A model generated the notes under the pieces. It was not told the origin of the DNA and did no database searches. It was given only the letters and a program-made list of their open reading frames with translations. DNA of 64,000 bases, taken from contig CAXBLT010000016.1 of assembly GCA_963976795.1 (NCBI GenBank), positions 7,455 through 71,454 of the forward strand. Reading direction: 5' to 3'. Below are positions 27,547 to 35,675 of the stretch, in pieces; the stretch's first letter is position 1, and the number at the start of each line of letters is the position of its first letter. This DNA is from UBA7359 sp963976795. Lineage in GTDB: Bacteria; Pseudomonadota; Gammaproteobacteria; Eutrophobiales; Eutrophobiaceae. The position numbers and the translations under genes were made by a program.

Positions 27547-29568
27547 TTGAAAAAAACAAATTTATCCTTAAACAAACAGCGCGGGCAAGCCGCTGTTTTT
27601 GTTATCCTTTTTTCTGCTATTTTATTAGTTGCCGCCTTCTCACTCTTTAAAACGGGTAAAATCACCACCAACAAAATGCAGCTGCAAAATGCCGCTGACG
27701 CCGCTGCTTACAGTATGTCGGTCGTCGAGGCACGAGACCTGAATTTTGCCTCGTATATGAATCGCGCCATCGTCGCTAATGAAGTGGGTATTGCCCAATT
27801 TGTTGGTTTGGCTTCGTGGGCCTATCATTTCCAATCGTTTGCGTCCTATCTAGGTTTTTACAACAACTGCTGCTTCAGTCCTGCGACTTTAGGCTTATCA
27901 AACCCCATAATACAACCGATCGTAACGGGTTGGACGAGCGCCGGTAACATCGCTGTCAAAATCATGTCCAAGCTAGCTAGCGTCGCCACTGTTCTGTTGC
28001 ATAATATCAATAAGATCTATGGGATTGCGGAGATCGGCTATCACACGGTGAGCATCCTGCTCGCAGTTGGAGTACTTGATGATGTCATCAAGGAAAACGG
28101 GCCTCCGGGGGCCAAGATTTCTGATTTTGGTATCATGTCATTACTCAGTCACATTGCAACGTATGGGGTATTGCCTGGGCTACCTGGCGATCAATTTGCC
28201 ACGGGCTACAGACCAAACCAGAGGATTGATGCGGTTGACTTTGAACAGAGTGGTTATGCCAGACTCGCGGCGTTAATCCGTGACAGCAGAGACCCTTTCA
28301 CCAGTGCCAGGGGCTGGGAACTACCACTGATACCGCCTATTCACATAACCACACCCGAAATACCACCGTTGTGGGTCGATTTAGGCGTTATTGCCTGGGA
28401 AGCTGGATTTCAATTTGATTTGGAGTTCGCCCTATCAAGAAAAGGCGGTAGTGAACTACGCATACTTTTGCCAAAGACTACTAAGGTAAGACCTGGCGAG
28501 GGGGCGAACTGGTCCAGCGCGGATACAACCGGTCTCGCCATGGATCTCTTTATCGGCGGTTACATGAGACTCTATGTTTTACCGGAGCCGTTCCGACAAA
28601 AGGTCTTCGACGGTAGATTGGCAGGCCAGCTCGGTGGCGGTAATTTAACAATATACGCTGATTTTACCGGTGCCGATCCGGTAGACCCTTCCGATTGTGA
28701 AGCTGCCAATGACGATATTACGGCAGATAATGATGCTGATGCAGATACATCTAACGATCTTCCTTTAAACGACTGTTCTGCCACTGCTCCACCGGGTAAA
28801 GAGCTTCTGAAAGTCCCCTTTCCCTCTGAGATCCCGTTTGCGAATGGGTTTGCCGAGGTCGCCAAAGGATCGGCCAACGATCTTAAAATGACCAAACACA
28901 TGCTAATAGATCCGGCTGGTCCAGTAGAAGATGATGCCTATGGTAACGCGCCGGAAAACGTCATTGCCTGGATGTTTCCCGGAACCGGTGCTCCTGTTCC
29001 GGCACCCCCCACAGGTATCGCCTTCGGTTCCGATGTTCCTGCACAAACGTTAATGGGCAACAAAGTCAGTAACGCTTACGGTGGGCTGCCAATGTATGTC
29101 GATACCACCGACAATGCCCCTTTTCTGGGTGTCGGTGCGCCGTACGTACTGTTAGGCTTAGTTCAAGATGAAGCCGATTTCAACACCTATTATTTGGCTA
29201 AAACGAACCTAGCTGATGATTACACTACGGCTAATTCGAGTGAGCCGAGCGGTCGCCTGCAGGTGAATGAAGCGTTTGCCGATCAAGAACTGGCAGTGCT
29301 ATCCAAATCTGAACTCTATTTCTCTCGTCCAACCGATGTCTTTGCAAGTCATTTCCATCGCGATGACGGTTTAACCGAGGTCGGCAGCGCCTTCAATCCC
29401 TACTGGCAGGCCAGACTGGTGGATACGAACTACCCTGAACGTTTACTTGCGCTGGGTATCCAGCAGAAAGAAGAGTATGTTGGTCTTGCGAGTACCACTG
29501 GTGCCTTGGGCGGCGTATTTGATTCGCTTATTAATTTCATCTCTGGCTTGATGCCCTCTACCCCCTAA
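27547..29568 (+). CDS. TadG-like Tad pilus assembly protein
   Basis: The 673-residue protein begins RGQAAVFVILFSAILLVAAF, a TadG/TadE-like N-terminal membrane anchor. QLQNAADAAAYSMSVVEARDLNFASYMNRA follows in the typical Flp pilus-assembly order. The long remainder is soluble and presumably extracytoplasmic. It includes an Asp-rich stretch near residues 385-415 (DPVDPSDCEAANDD and onward). The start codon is TTG at 27547, with AGGTAG about 8 bases upstream; no ATG is available in frame before the anchor. It is 3 bases from the next gene. Confidence 0.8.
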   Translation: MKKTNLSLNKQRGQAAVFVILFSAILLVAAFSLFKTGKITTNKMQLQNAADAAAYSMSVVEARDLNFASYMNRAIVANEVGIAQFVGLASWAYHFQSFASYLGFYNNCCFSPATLGLSNPIIQPIVTGWTSAGNIAVKIMSKLASVATVLLHNINKIYGIAEIGYHTVSILLAVGVLDDVIKENGPPGAKISDFGIMSLLSHIATYGVLPGLPGDQFATGYRPNQRIDAVDFEQSGYARLAALIRDSRDPFTSARGWELPLIPPIHITTPEIPPLWVDLGVIAWEAGFQFDLEFALSRKGGSELRILLPKTTKVRPGEGANWSSADTTGLAMDLFIGGYMRLYVLPEPFRQKVFDGRLAGQLGGGNLTIYADFTGADPVDPSDCEAANDDITADNDADADTSNDLPLNDCSATAPPGKELLKVPFPSEIPFANGFAEVAKGSANDLKMTKHMLIDPAGPVEDDAYGNAPENVIAWMFPGTGAPVPAPPTGIAFGSDVPAQTLMGNKVSNAYGGLPMYVDTTDNAPFLGVGAPYVLLGLVQDEADFNTYYLAKTNLADDYTTANSSEPSGRLQVNEAFADQELAVLSKSELYFSRPTDVFASHFHRDDGLTEVGSAFNPYWQARLVDTNYPERLLALGIQQKEEYVGLASTTGALGGVFDSLINFISGLMPSTP

Positions 29569-29571
29569 TTG

Positions 29572-30735
29572 ATGATGACTAACATAACGCAGCAACAACT
29601 CGACAAAAAGACTGAGCAAGGTCAGGCCATGACGGAATTCTTGATCTCCGCGTCTTTCTTCCTGATACCCTTGTTTCTCGGAATGTCATTGATTGCTAAA
29701 TATATTGATATCAAACAGACCAATGTGCAGGCTGCTCGTTACCAAGCCTGGGAATATACGGTTTGGTATGCGAATGACACTATCAGGCTTCCCCTTAGCA
29801 GCCCGGACGGTGAACTCATGAGTGGCTTCACTGCCGCAAACCAACCGATCAAATCCACCATAGAAACACGGAATGAGACGAAACAACGTTTTTATCGAAA
29901 CCCTGGTGATGAAACCACCACCTTTCCGATCCTGGATGCTGATCAAGCCGCCCCTTGGGACACCAACAACGCCAATCCGCTTTGGCAAAACCATCGAGGC
30001 ATGCCGCTTTATACTGGTGTAGATGGTAATTTGGCTAACTTGGCAAGTTCGGATGACACACCCACTATCCCTGTCGTCGGGAATATCGTTAACTTTTTAA
30101 TGGACGGCATTGCGATGGCATACGGCTTAGTCGGCGAATTACTAACCGGGGCCGGCTCATCAGTGGGCTTTAATGCAATAAATACCAACGGATATGCCGT
30201 TGCCAGTGAGTCTATGCAAATTACGACTAACCCAACCTTTATCAGGATGGCGGGCTTGCCTGCCAATCGCGCCTTCAGTCTCGATGGTTCCGATATTGTT
30301 ACTGTGGATGGTAATGCGATCATCAATAATATGAGCATTGTCACGACAGCATCGGTGCTGACAGATGCCTGGAGTGCTGGCGGCAACGAGCATGTCTTTC
30401 GACAAGCTGGCGGCACCGCACCCACCACCGCGCTAGCAGCATTACTTAATGAAATACCCGGCTTTAGTACTGTGTGGTCTGTCGCCGCTTTACTTGCACC
30501 GGAATTGGCACCCTGTGATCCAGCTGTCGTCATAAATTCAGCTCAACCCCATGGCAGTTTTTGGCTTGGCTATCTTGATATCGATGCTGTTCACCCCGAT
30601 CGTTTAATACCCGACCCGGCTGATCCAGACACTCGAAACGGAACCCAATCCTGTAACGACGCTGGTATGTGTGATTTTAGCGGTCTGACTGTTGAACGTC
30701 CTGAAGTGGTGGACAGGGAGTGCGACCGGTTCTAA
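29572..30735 (+). CDS. TadE-like membrane-anchored pseudopilin protein
   Basis: The protein of about 387 residues has a TadE-like prepilin start: EQGQAMTEFLISASFFLIPLFL, with the small-residue/Met/Glu pattern expected for processing and a membrane helix. The following region (KQTNVQAARYQAWEYTVWY) is characteristic of Tad minor pilins. The later part is an unrecognised soluble domain with four cysteines near the end. Alternative ATGs lie at 29572 and 29575, and a TTG at 29569. It is coupled to the upstream gene (3-base gap) and ends in a TAATG overlap with the next. Confidence 0.75.
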   Translation: MMTNITQQQLDKKTEQGQAMTEFLISASFFLIPLFLGMSLIAKYIDIKQTNVQAARYQAWEYTVWYANDTIRLPLSSPDGELMSGFTAANQPIKSTIETRNETKQRFYRNPGDETTTFPILDADQAAPWDTNNANPLWQNHRGMPLYTGVDGNLANLASSDDTPTIPVVGNIVNFLMDGIAMAYGLVGELLTGAGSSVGFNAINTNGYAVASESMQITTNPTFIRMAGLPANRAFSLDGSDIVTVDGNAIINNMSIVTTASVLTDAWSAGGNEHVFRQAGGTAPTTALAALLNEIPGFSTVWSVAALLAPELAPCDPAVVINSAQPHGSFWLGYLDIDAVHPDRLIPDPADPDTRNGTQSCNDAGMCDFSGLTVERPEVVDRECDRF

Positions 30736-31472
30736 TGGTTACCTCTCCAGTTTTATCTCGCATCCTTTTAGACAGTGTTAAGCTCGGTAGCCTGGCTAGC
30801 TTATTAGTGTTGTCCTGCTCTGTATTCGCGAAAGCGCCAGAATTCCCACCGCCACCTGACTCGGCGGTTGAATGGGTTGCGCAAGATATCGAGATGAATG
30901 GCAATAGAACGGCCATCCGTGCCTTTCATAGCAATGACTCCATAGAAAAAGTCGTGAAATTTTATCGTAAAGAATGGCGGAGACCATCTGAAAAAGGCAA
31001 ACCTGGCTTTATGGAAACGATTGATGCGGCACCGTGGTACATCATTACACGCATTGAGGATGATTATCTACTAACCGTACAAGTACAGGTACAAAAAAAT
31101 AATAAAAATGCCTCTTGGGGCTACCTGTCGGTCAGTCCACTACCAAAGAATCCTGACAAAAAACCTGCGGAGCTAGGTAGCACTACACCGAAGATGCCGG
31201 GCAGCCATGTATTAAATGAAATGAAGAGCAATGACCCCGGGAAAAAAGCCAATACATTAATCATTGCCAACGATCATTCTCTTGGTAGCAACGCGGCTTT
31301 TTATCGCAATCATTATCAAGGAAGGGGCTGGACCACGGAAACTGATCACAATGCACAAGATGTACAAACTTTGGTCTTTAAAACGAAACGCGAGCGGGTG
31401 ACGATTATGTTGTTAAAAGATGGAAGTGAGACACGCGTAGTAGTAAACTCAGTCAAGAATTCTGTTTTTTAA
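30735..31472 (+). CDS. Secreted protein of the Tad locus with an apparent internal duplication
   Basis: The roughly 245-residue protein has a signal peptide (SLASLLVLSCSVFA) and no recognised family. Two halves look alike: HSNDSIEKVVKFYRKEW with later IITRIEDDYLLTVQVQ, and DHSLGSNAAFYRNHY with GW and LVFKTKRERVTIML. This suggests a repeated fold of about 90 residues. The ATG at 30735 overlaps the stop of the upstream gene (TAATG), so the genes are translationally coupled. It is probably an envelope accessory factor for pilus assembly. Confidence 0.7.
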   Translation: MVTSPVLSRILLDSVKLGSLASLLVLSCSVFAKAPEFPPPPDSAVEWVAQDIEMNGNRTAIRAFHSNDSIEKVVKFYRKEWRRPSEKGKPGFMETIDAAPWYIITRIEDDYLLTVQVQVQKNNKNASWGYLSVSPLPKNPDKKPAELGSTTPKMPGSHVLNEMKSNDPGKKANTLIIANDHSLGSNAAFYRNHYQGRGWTTETDHNAQDVQTLVFKTKRERVTIMLLKDGSETRVVVNSVKNSVF

Positions 31473-31488
31473 ATTAGAATAATAATCA

Positions 31489-31842
31489 ATGAAACAGCAT
31501 AAAAAAATAAACGTACAGGCTGGCCAAGGCATGGTGGAATACATCGTTGTCCTGGTGTTCGGCGTCATGGTGCTGACCGTTGGCCCCGGGGGGGATATAT
31601 TACTCGATTTCCTCGGCGTCCTGAATGACAATTATCAAGGCTATTCCTATTCCGCATCGCTCTCAACCTTACCCGATCACGACAACTTTGCATTGTATGC
31701 AGTAGATACATTAGCAATAGAAAGCGAAATTGCGGCCTTAGGAAATATCTCAATAAATGGTGCGCTAGCGGATGCAGTCCCGGAGATACCAACAGCAAGT
31801 GATGTTATTGCAGAAGGCCTAAGTAACGTGCTTAGCTTTTAG
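31489..31842 (+). CDS. Second Flp/TadE-like prepilin
   Basis: The 117-residue protein has a basic leader followed by GQGMVEYIVVLVFGVMVLTV, the G^(M/F)xxE pattern of Flp-type pilins and TadE-like minor pilins. Beyond the helix it is longer than a major Flp pilin and mostly acidic/small, so it may be a minor pilin. It lies between the secreted protein and cpaB, in the same direction. Confidence 0.75.
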   Translation: MKQHKKINVQAGQGMVEYIVVLVFGVMVLTVGPGGDILLDFLGVLNDNYQGYSYSASLSTLPDHDNFALYAVDTLAIESEIAALGNISINGALADAVPEIPTASDVIAEGLSNVLSF

Positions 31843-31973
31843 CCTGTCTAAAAAAGACATGAGCATTGAGTTTTGCCTATGATAAATACATTAATTTAAA
31901 CTTTTAATGCTCGGCTTGTTGCATAGCGATTCAAACCAATCCAGAACACTACTATCAATTAGAAGAATAACTT

Positions 31974-33827
31974 ATGGCTAAAAAAGAACAAAAAAGTGTT
32001 GTACCGTTAATTGGTGGCGCTATTGGTCTCGGCATTGTCGCTGCATTGATGGCAATGCTCTATTTGAATGCGAAAGAAGCTCAACTGAAAGCCAAGTATG
32101 AGCAGGATCAATCAAGAACTATCACCGTCGTTGTTGCCAACAAAAACATCACCAAGGGGATGGAAATTACACTGGCTGATTTTAGCGCACGCGCGGTGCC
32201 TGGTGAATTTGTGCACGACGATGCTATTTACCCAAATGATTTTGATCGTTATGTCGGCCGCTCTATCATCGCAAATCTGGGGCAGGGAAAGACATTACTA
32301 AAAAGTTTTATTGATGAAGATTTTCCGCGCGACTTTTCTGACATTATTCCTCCGGGCAAACGTGCGATCACCGTCACGGTCGATGATATAAACTCGATTG
32401 GTGGCTACCTACGACCGGGTAATCGTGTTGATATATATGTCAATATTCCATTCTCAACGTCCGGTTTCCAACCTGCTCTGTTTACTGCTGCCAAAGAGGC
32501 AGGACTACTTGAGCTATTGCCAGAATCGATATTGGCTGAAATACCACCGGAGTTGATACAAGTGGCGTCTTCTATTGAAGACCCAACAGAACTGTTGGGC
32601 GCGTTAACACCATCCGATGTCATTATTCCGGTTTTACAAAACGTGAAAGTATTGGCAACAGGCAAAGACCCTTATAGAGAAACATTGGATGCATTAAGAC
32701 AACCTCAGCGCCGCACAGAAAATCAGTTTTCAAACATCACGCTTGAAGTGGATGCAGAACAAGCCGCGTTAATAACGCTAGCGCAAGATAACGGCGAGAT
32801 TGTCTCACTACTGCGTAACAGAAATGATCAAGGCGCATCCAGTTTTACCAGCGTGTCACCATTGGATCTGTTTGGCAATGCGGCCGAAATGGCCAGTGCA
32901 GAAAAGGAACGTGCCTCTCGTGTGACAACCCCCGCAGGTGTCGATGTTAATGGCAATCTGGTTGATGCCGATGGCAATAAATTACTTAGTAGAGAACAAC
33001 TTGCCGCAGCGGGTTACAGTGTTAATGAGGATGGTCAAATTGTGGACAAAGACGGCAACATTATTGACCCCAATGATATCGTAATTGCCGCCGATGGTAG
33101 CGTCTTAAGTAAACAACAGCTTGCCGCTGCTGGACTCTCAGTTAACGCCAGTGGGCAGATTATTGATAAAGACGGCAACGTCATTGATGTGAATGATATT
33201 GTTATTGCAGCCGATGGCACGGTGGTGACTAAAAAGCAGCTTGCAAACGCAGGCCTCAGTGTCAATGGAAATGGGGAAATCGTTGATGCTAACGGTAAGG
33301 TTGTAGCTCCAGACGACATGGTTATTGCAGCAGATGGCACCATCATGACCAAAGACAAACTCGCTGCGCTTGAAGCGGCCGGTTACAGTGTCAATGAAAA
33401 CGGAGAGATATTAGACAAGGACGGCAATGTTATCGACCCGAATAGCATCGTAATTGCATCTGATGGCAGTGTCATGACCACAGATCAGCTCGCTGCTGCC
33501 GGACTCAGCGTTAATGAGAATGGTGAGATTGTCGATGCCAACGGTAATGTGATCGATAAAAACGACCTGATCGTTTCAGCTAATGGGGAAGTACTCAGTA
33601 AGCAACAACTTGCCGCTGCGGGCCTGAGTGTTAATGCCAATGGTGAAGTTGTCGATGCTAACGGTGATGTAGTCTCAGCCAAGGCGTTATCCGAATTCGC
33701 ACAAAATCAATCTATTACGGGTCAAATTAGAGAACCTGGAAACTACGAATTGATTATTGGCGGCAGCAGTAAAGAGGGCATTTCTAAAAAGAAAACCGTT
33801 ACCTTACCATTAGAAAAAAATGATTAA
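31974..33827 (+). CDS. cpaB: CpaB/RcpC-type pilus assembly protein with tandem repeat extension
   Basis: CpaB is a periplasmic partner of the Tad secretin. The 617-residue protein has a membrane anchor (about 10-31), a SAF domain (about 48-115: TITVVVANKNITKGMEITLADF) and a conserved CpaB core to about residue 320 with ITVTVDDINSIGGYLRPGNRVDIY. Typical CpaB proteins are roughly 260-350 residues. Here residues 322-575 are five full 40-43-residue repeats plus partial ones. A short C-terminal motif, IIGGSSKEGISKKKTVTLPL, follows and resembles the end of the next protein. The unusual length and repeats are the main oddity. Confidence 0.88.
   Translation: MAKKEQKSVVPLIGGAIGLGIVAALMAMLYLNAKEAQLKAKYEQDQSRTITVVVANKNITKGMEITLADFSARAVPGEFVHDDAIYPNDFDRYVGRSIIANLGQGKTLLKSFIDEDFPRDFSDIIPPGKRAITVTVDDINSIGGYLRPGNRVDIYVNIPFSTSGFQPALFTAAKEAGLLELLPESILAEIPPELIQVASSIEDPTELLGALTPSDVIIPVLQNVKVLATGKDPYRETLDALRQPQRRTENQFSNITLEVDAEQAALITLAQDNGEIVSLLRNRNDQGASSFTSVSPLDLFGNAAEMASAEKERASRVTTPAGVDVNGNLVDADGNKLLSREQLAAAGYSVNEDGQIVDKDGNIIDPNDIVIAADGSVLSKQQLAAAGLSVNASGQIIDKDGNVIDVNDIVIAADGTVVTKKQLANAGLSVNGNGEIVDANGKVVAPDDMVIAADGTIMTKDKLAALEAAGYSVNENGEILDKDGNVIDPNSIVIASDGSVMTTDQLAAAGLSVNENGEIVDANGNVIDKNDLIVSANGEVLSKQQLAAAGLSVNANGEVVDANGDVVSAKALSEFAQNQSITGQIREPGNYELIIGGSSKEGISKKKTVTLPLEKND
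32937..33698 (+). repeat. Tandem 40-residue coding repeats inside cpaB
   Basis: Five full repeats of 40, 40, 43, 40 and 40 codons, flanked by a 24-codon and a 27-codon partial copy, share AG(Y/L)SVNxxG(E/Q)I(V/L)D(K/A)(D/N)GN(V/I)ID and end (S/T)KxQLAA. Many Asp/Asn-Gly turns recur every 8-10 residues. The copies are similar at protein level but have drifted in DNA. Confidence 0.9.
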
Positions 33828-33840
33828 GTGAATACGTTAA

Positions 33841-34116
33841 ATGCTCAACAAAATGCTTCTTATTACTAGCCTACTGTTACCATATTTACTTATCGCCAAA
33901 GTAAATACGGTTCATGCAGAAGAAGCTAATAAATTAGAGGTGTCCGGTGAGGCCAATGAAGAACACCCCATCGTTGATATGGAAACTACGATAGAGGCGT
34001 CAGGAAAGCAGAACAATACAAATGGAAACGATAAAAGATCTATCAAAATGATTGTCGGTGGACAATCTAAAGATGGCGTAGCAAAAAGCATTAATCTGCC
34101 CGTTAGTACAAAATAA
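33841..34116 (+). CDS. Small secreted Tad-locus protein sharing CpaB's C-terminal motif
   Basis: The 91-residue product has a signal peptide (LLITSLLLPYLLIAK, ending near AHA) and a low-complexity acidic middle. Its last 26 residues (KMIVGGQSKDGVAKSINLPV) match the C-terminus of the CpaB protein upstream (LIIGGSSKEGISKKKTVTLPL). The gene sits between cpaB and the secretin gene, so it may act with the secretin complex. No family name was recognised. Confidence 0.65.
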   Translation: MLNKMLLITSLLLPYLLIAKVNTVHAEEANKLEVSGEANEEHPIVDMETTIEASGKQNNTNGNDKRSIKMIVGGQSKDGVAKSINLPVSTK

Positions 34117-34176
34117 TTTGTTACGTTTATAAATTTTAAGCTCGTTAATAGGATTGGGAATCAGGAAATACTACTC

Positions 34177-35661
34177 ATGATAAAAAAAATATTTATCGCT
34201 TCTCTCTTACTGTCTTTTTCACTGGCTTGCTCAGCCGCTGAAAGAATAGAACTTTATGCTGGTGAAATTAAGGTATTAAAACTAACCAATGTAGAGCGTA
34301 TCGCTGTTGGTAACCCTGATGTCGTCAGCAACTCCATGCTGAACAATGGCCAGTTAGTATTAATCGCCGAAGCAGACGGCACCACCAATATTCATATCTG
34401 GTTCAGTAACGGAACTGAAAAAGATTTGACAGTACATGTGATTGGCAGAACAAATAATATTGTAATTAGAAAAATCGAGGTCGAACAACTACTCAACGAT
34501 ATAGAAGGCCTTGAGATTGACTTGGTAGGCGATCGTATCGTTTTATCGGGCTTGGTCGACTTTGCGCATGAAGAAACAATCAAAGCTGTTGCTGGTGGTT
34601 ACGAAGAAATCCTTATGAGTATCAATTATGCAGTTAAAACTACAGTCAGAAAAAAGCTGGAGATAGAGGATCTTTTATCCGATATTGATGGTCTACATGT
34701 CCGTATAGTTGGTAGTAACATTGTGCTTACTGGCTTGATTGATAATGGTTTTGAGAAATCGATCGAAACCGTTAAAACAGTATTTCCGGAACTCATGGAT
34801 CTGACTACTCGTGGCAGTACTGATATGAGTATGCCCGATAATAAAATGGTGTTAATGAATATCAAGATTACCGAATTCAATAAAAACTATCTGGAAACTC
34901 TAGGCATCCAGTGGGACACCACTATTGCCGGGCCGGCTGCAGGATTGGCATTGAATGGTGCCACCAATAATTACTTTAGGGCCGCGGAACAACCAGCGAC
35001 TTCATTCAGTGGTGATATAGGTCTTGGCAAAAGGCTGACAGGTAAAGGTTACTTTGGTCTGGTTACAGAAATCACTTCACGTATTAACTTTGGTGTAAAT
35101 TCAGGTAATGCAATCATATTGGCCGAACCACGTTTGGCCGCTCGCAGTGGCGGTGAAGCCAACTTCTTATCCGGTGGTGAATTTCCTATTGAAATATCCA
35201 ATATAAACGGCACAACTGTTGAGTTTAAAAAATTTGGTATTCAACTTACTGTAAAACCTGAGGTAGACAGGGACAATAACGTTAAAGCCAAGGTAACGAC
35301 AGAGCTTAGCGCTATCAACAATGCCGTTGCTGTGAATGGTATACCCGGATTGAATACACGCAAGACGGAAGCCGATGTCATCTTAAGTTCTGGTGAAACG
35401 TTAGTAATGTCTGGTTTGATAAACCAGGAAGCCTCTAAAGATGAGCAGGGGATAAAATGGCTTAAAGATTTACCTATATTAGGCAGGCTTTTTAGCTCTG
35501 AAACCTTTCGTGATAATAAAAGTGAGTTAGTCATCTTTGTCACTCCTCAAGTTTTTGATGCCAGTTCCGACATTAATAAAAAGGCGAAAGAATATTTTAA
35601 TCAGAAAACCAGAGATACCATCGATGCGATAGATGAGAGCTCTCTAGAAATCGTTTACTAA
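34177..35661 (+). CDS. cpaC: Tad secretin (CpaC/RcpA-type)
   Basis: The 494-residue outer-membrane secretin has a signal peptide (IFIASLLLSFSLACSA). The N-terminal secretin domain (RIELYAGEIKVLKL...IAVGNPDVV) is followed by two tandem BON-like repeats (about 97-155 and 156-212). The secretin channel domain begins at about 220 (VLMNIKITEFNKNYLETLG) and ends near KWLKDLPILGRLFSSETFRDNKSELVIFVTP. It forms the outer-membrane pore for Flp pili. AGGAAA lies about 11 bases upstream of the ATG at 34177. Confidence 0.92.
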   Translation: MIKKIFIASLLLSFSLACSAAERIELYAGEIKVLKLTNVERIAVGNPDVVSNSMLNNGQLVLIAEADGTTNIHIWFSNGTEKDLTVHVIGRTNNIVIRKIEVEQLLNDIEGLEIDLVGDRIVLSGLVDFAHEETIKAVAGGYEEILMSINYAVKTTVRKKLEIEDLLSDIDGLHVRIVGSNIVLTGLIDNGFEKSIETVKTVFPELMDLTTRGSTDMSMPDNKMVLMNIKITEFNKNYLETLGIQWDTTIAGPAAGLALNGATNNYFRAAEQPATSFSGDIGLGKRLTGKGYFGLVTEITSRINFGVNSGNAIILAEPRLAARSGGEANFLSGGEFPIEISNINGTTVEFKKFGIQLTVKPEVDRDNNVKAKVTTELSAINNAVAVNGIPGLNTRKTEADVILSSGETLVMSGLINQEASKDEQGIKWLKDLPILGRLFSSETFRDNKSELVIFVTPQVFDASSDINKKAKEYFNQKTRDTIDAIDESSLEIVY

Positions 35662-35675
35662 ATCAGGAACTCCGT

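Noticed and set aside
33035..33682. Long open frames on the minus strand inside cpaB
   Set aside because: They come from the repeated codons of the tandem repeats and are low-complexity. The plus-strand gene explains the region.
32937..33698. CRISPR-like array suggested by regularly spaced repeats
   Set aside because: The repeats are 120-129 bases, in frame and coding, with no spacer/repeat structure.
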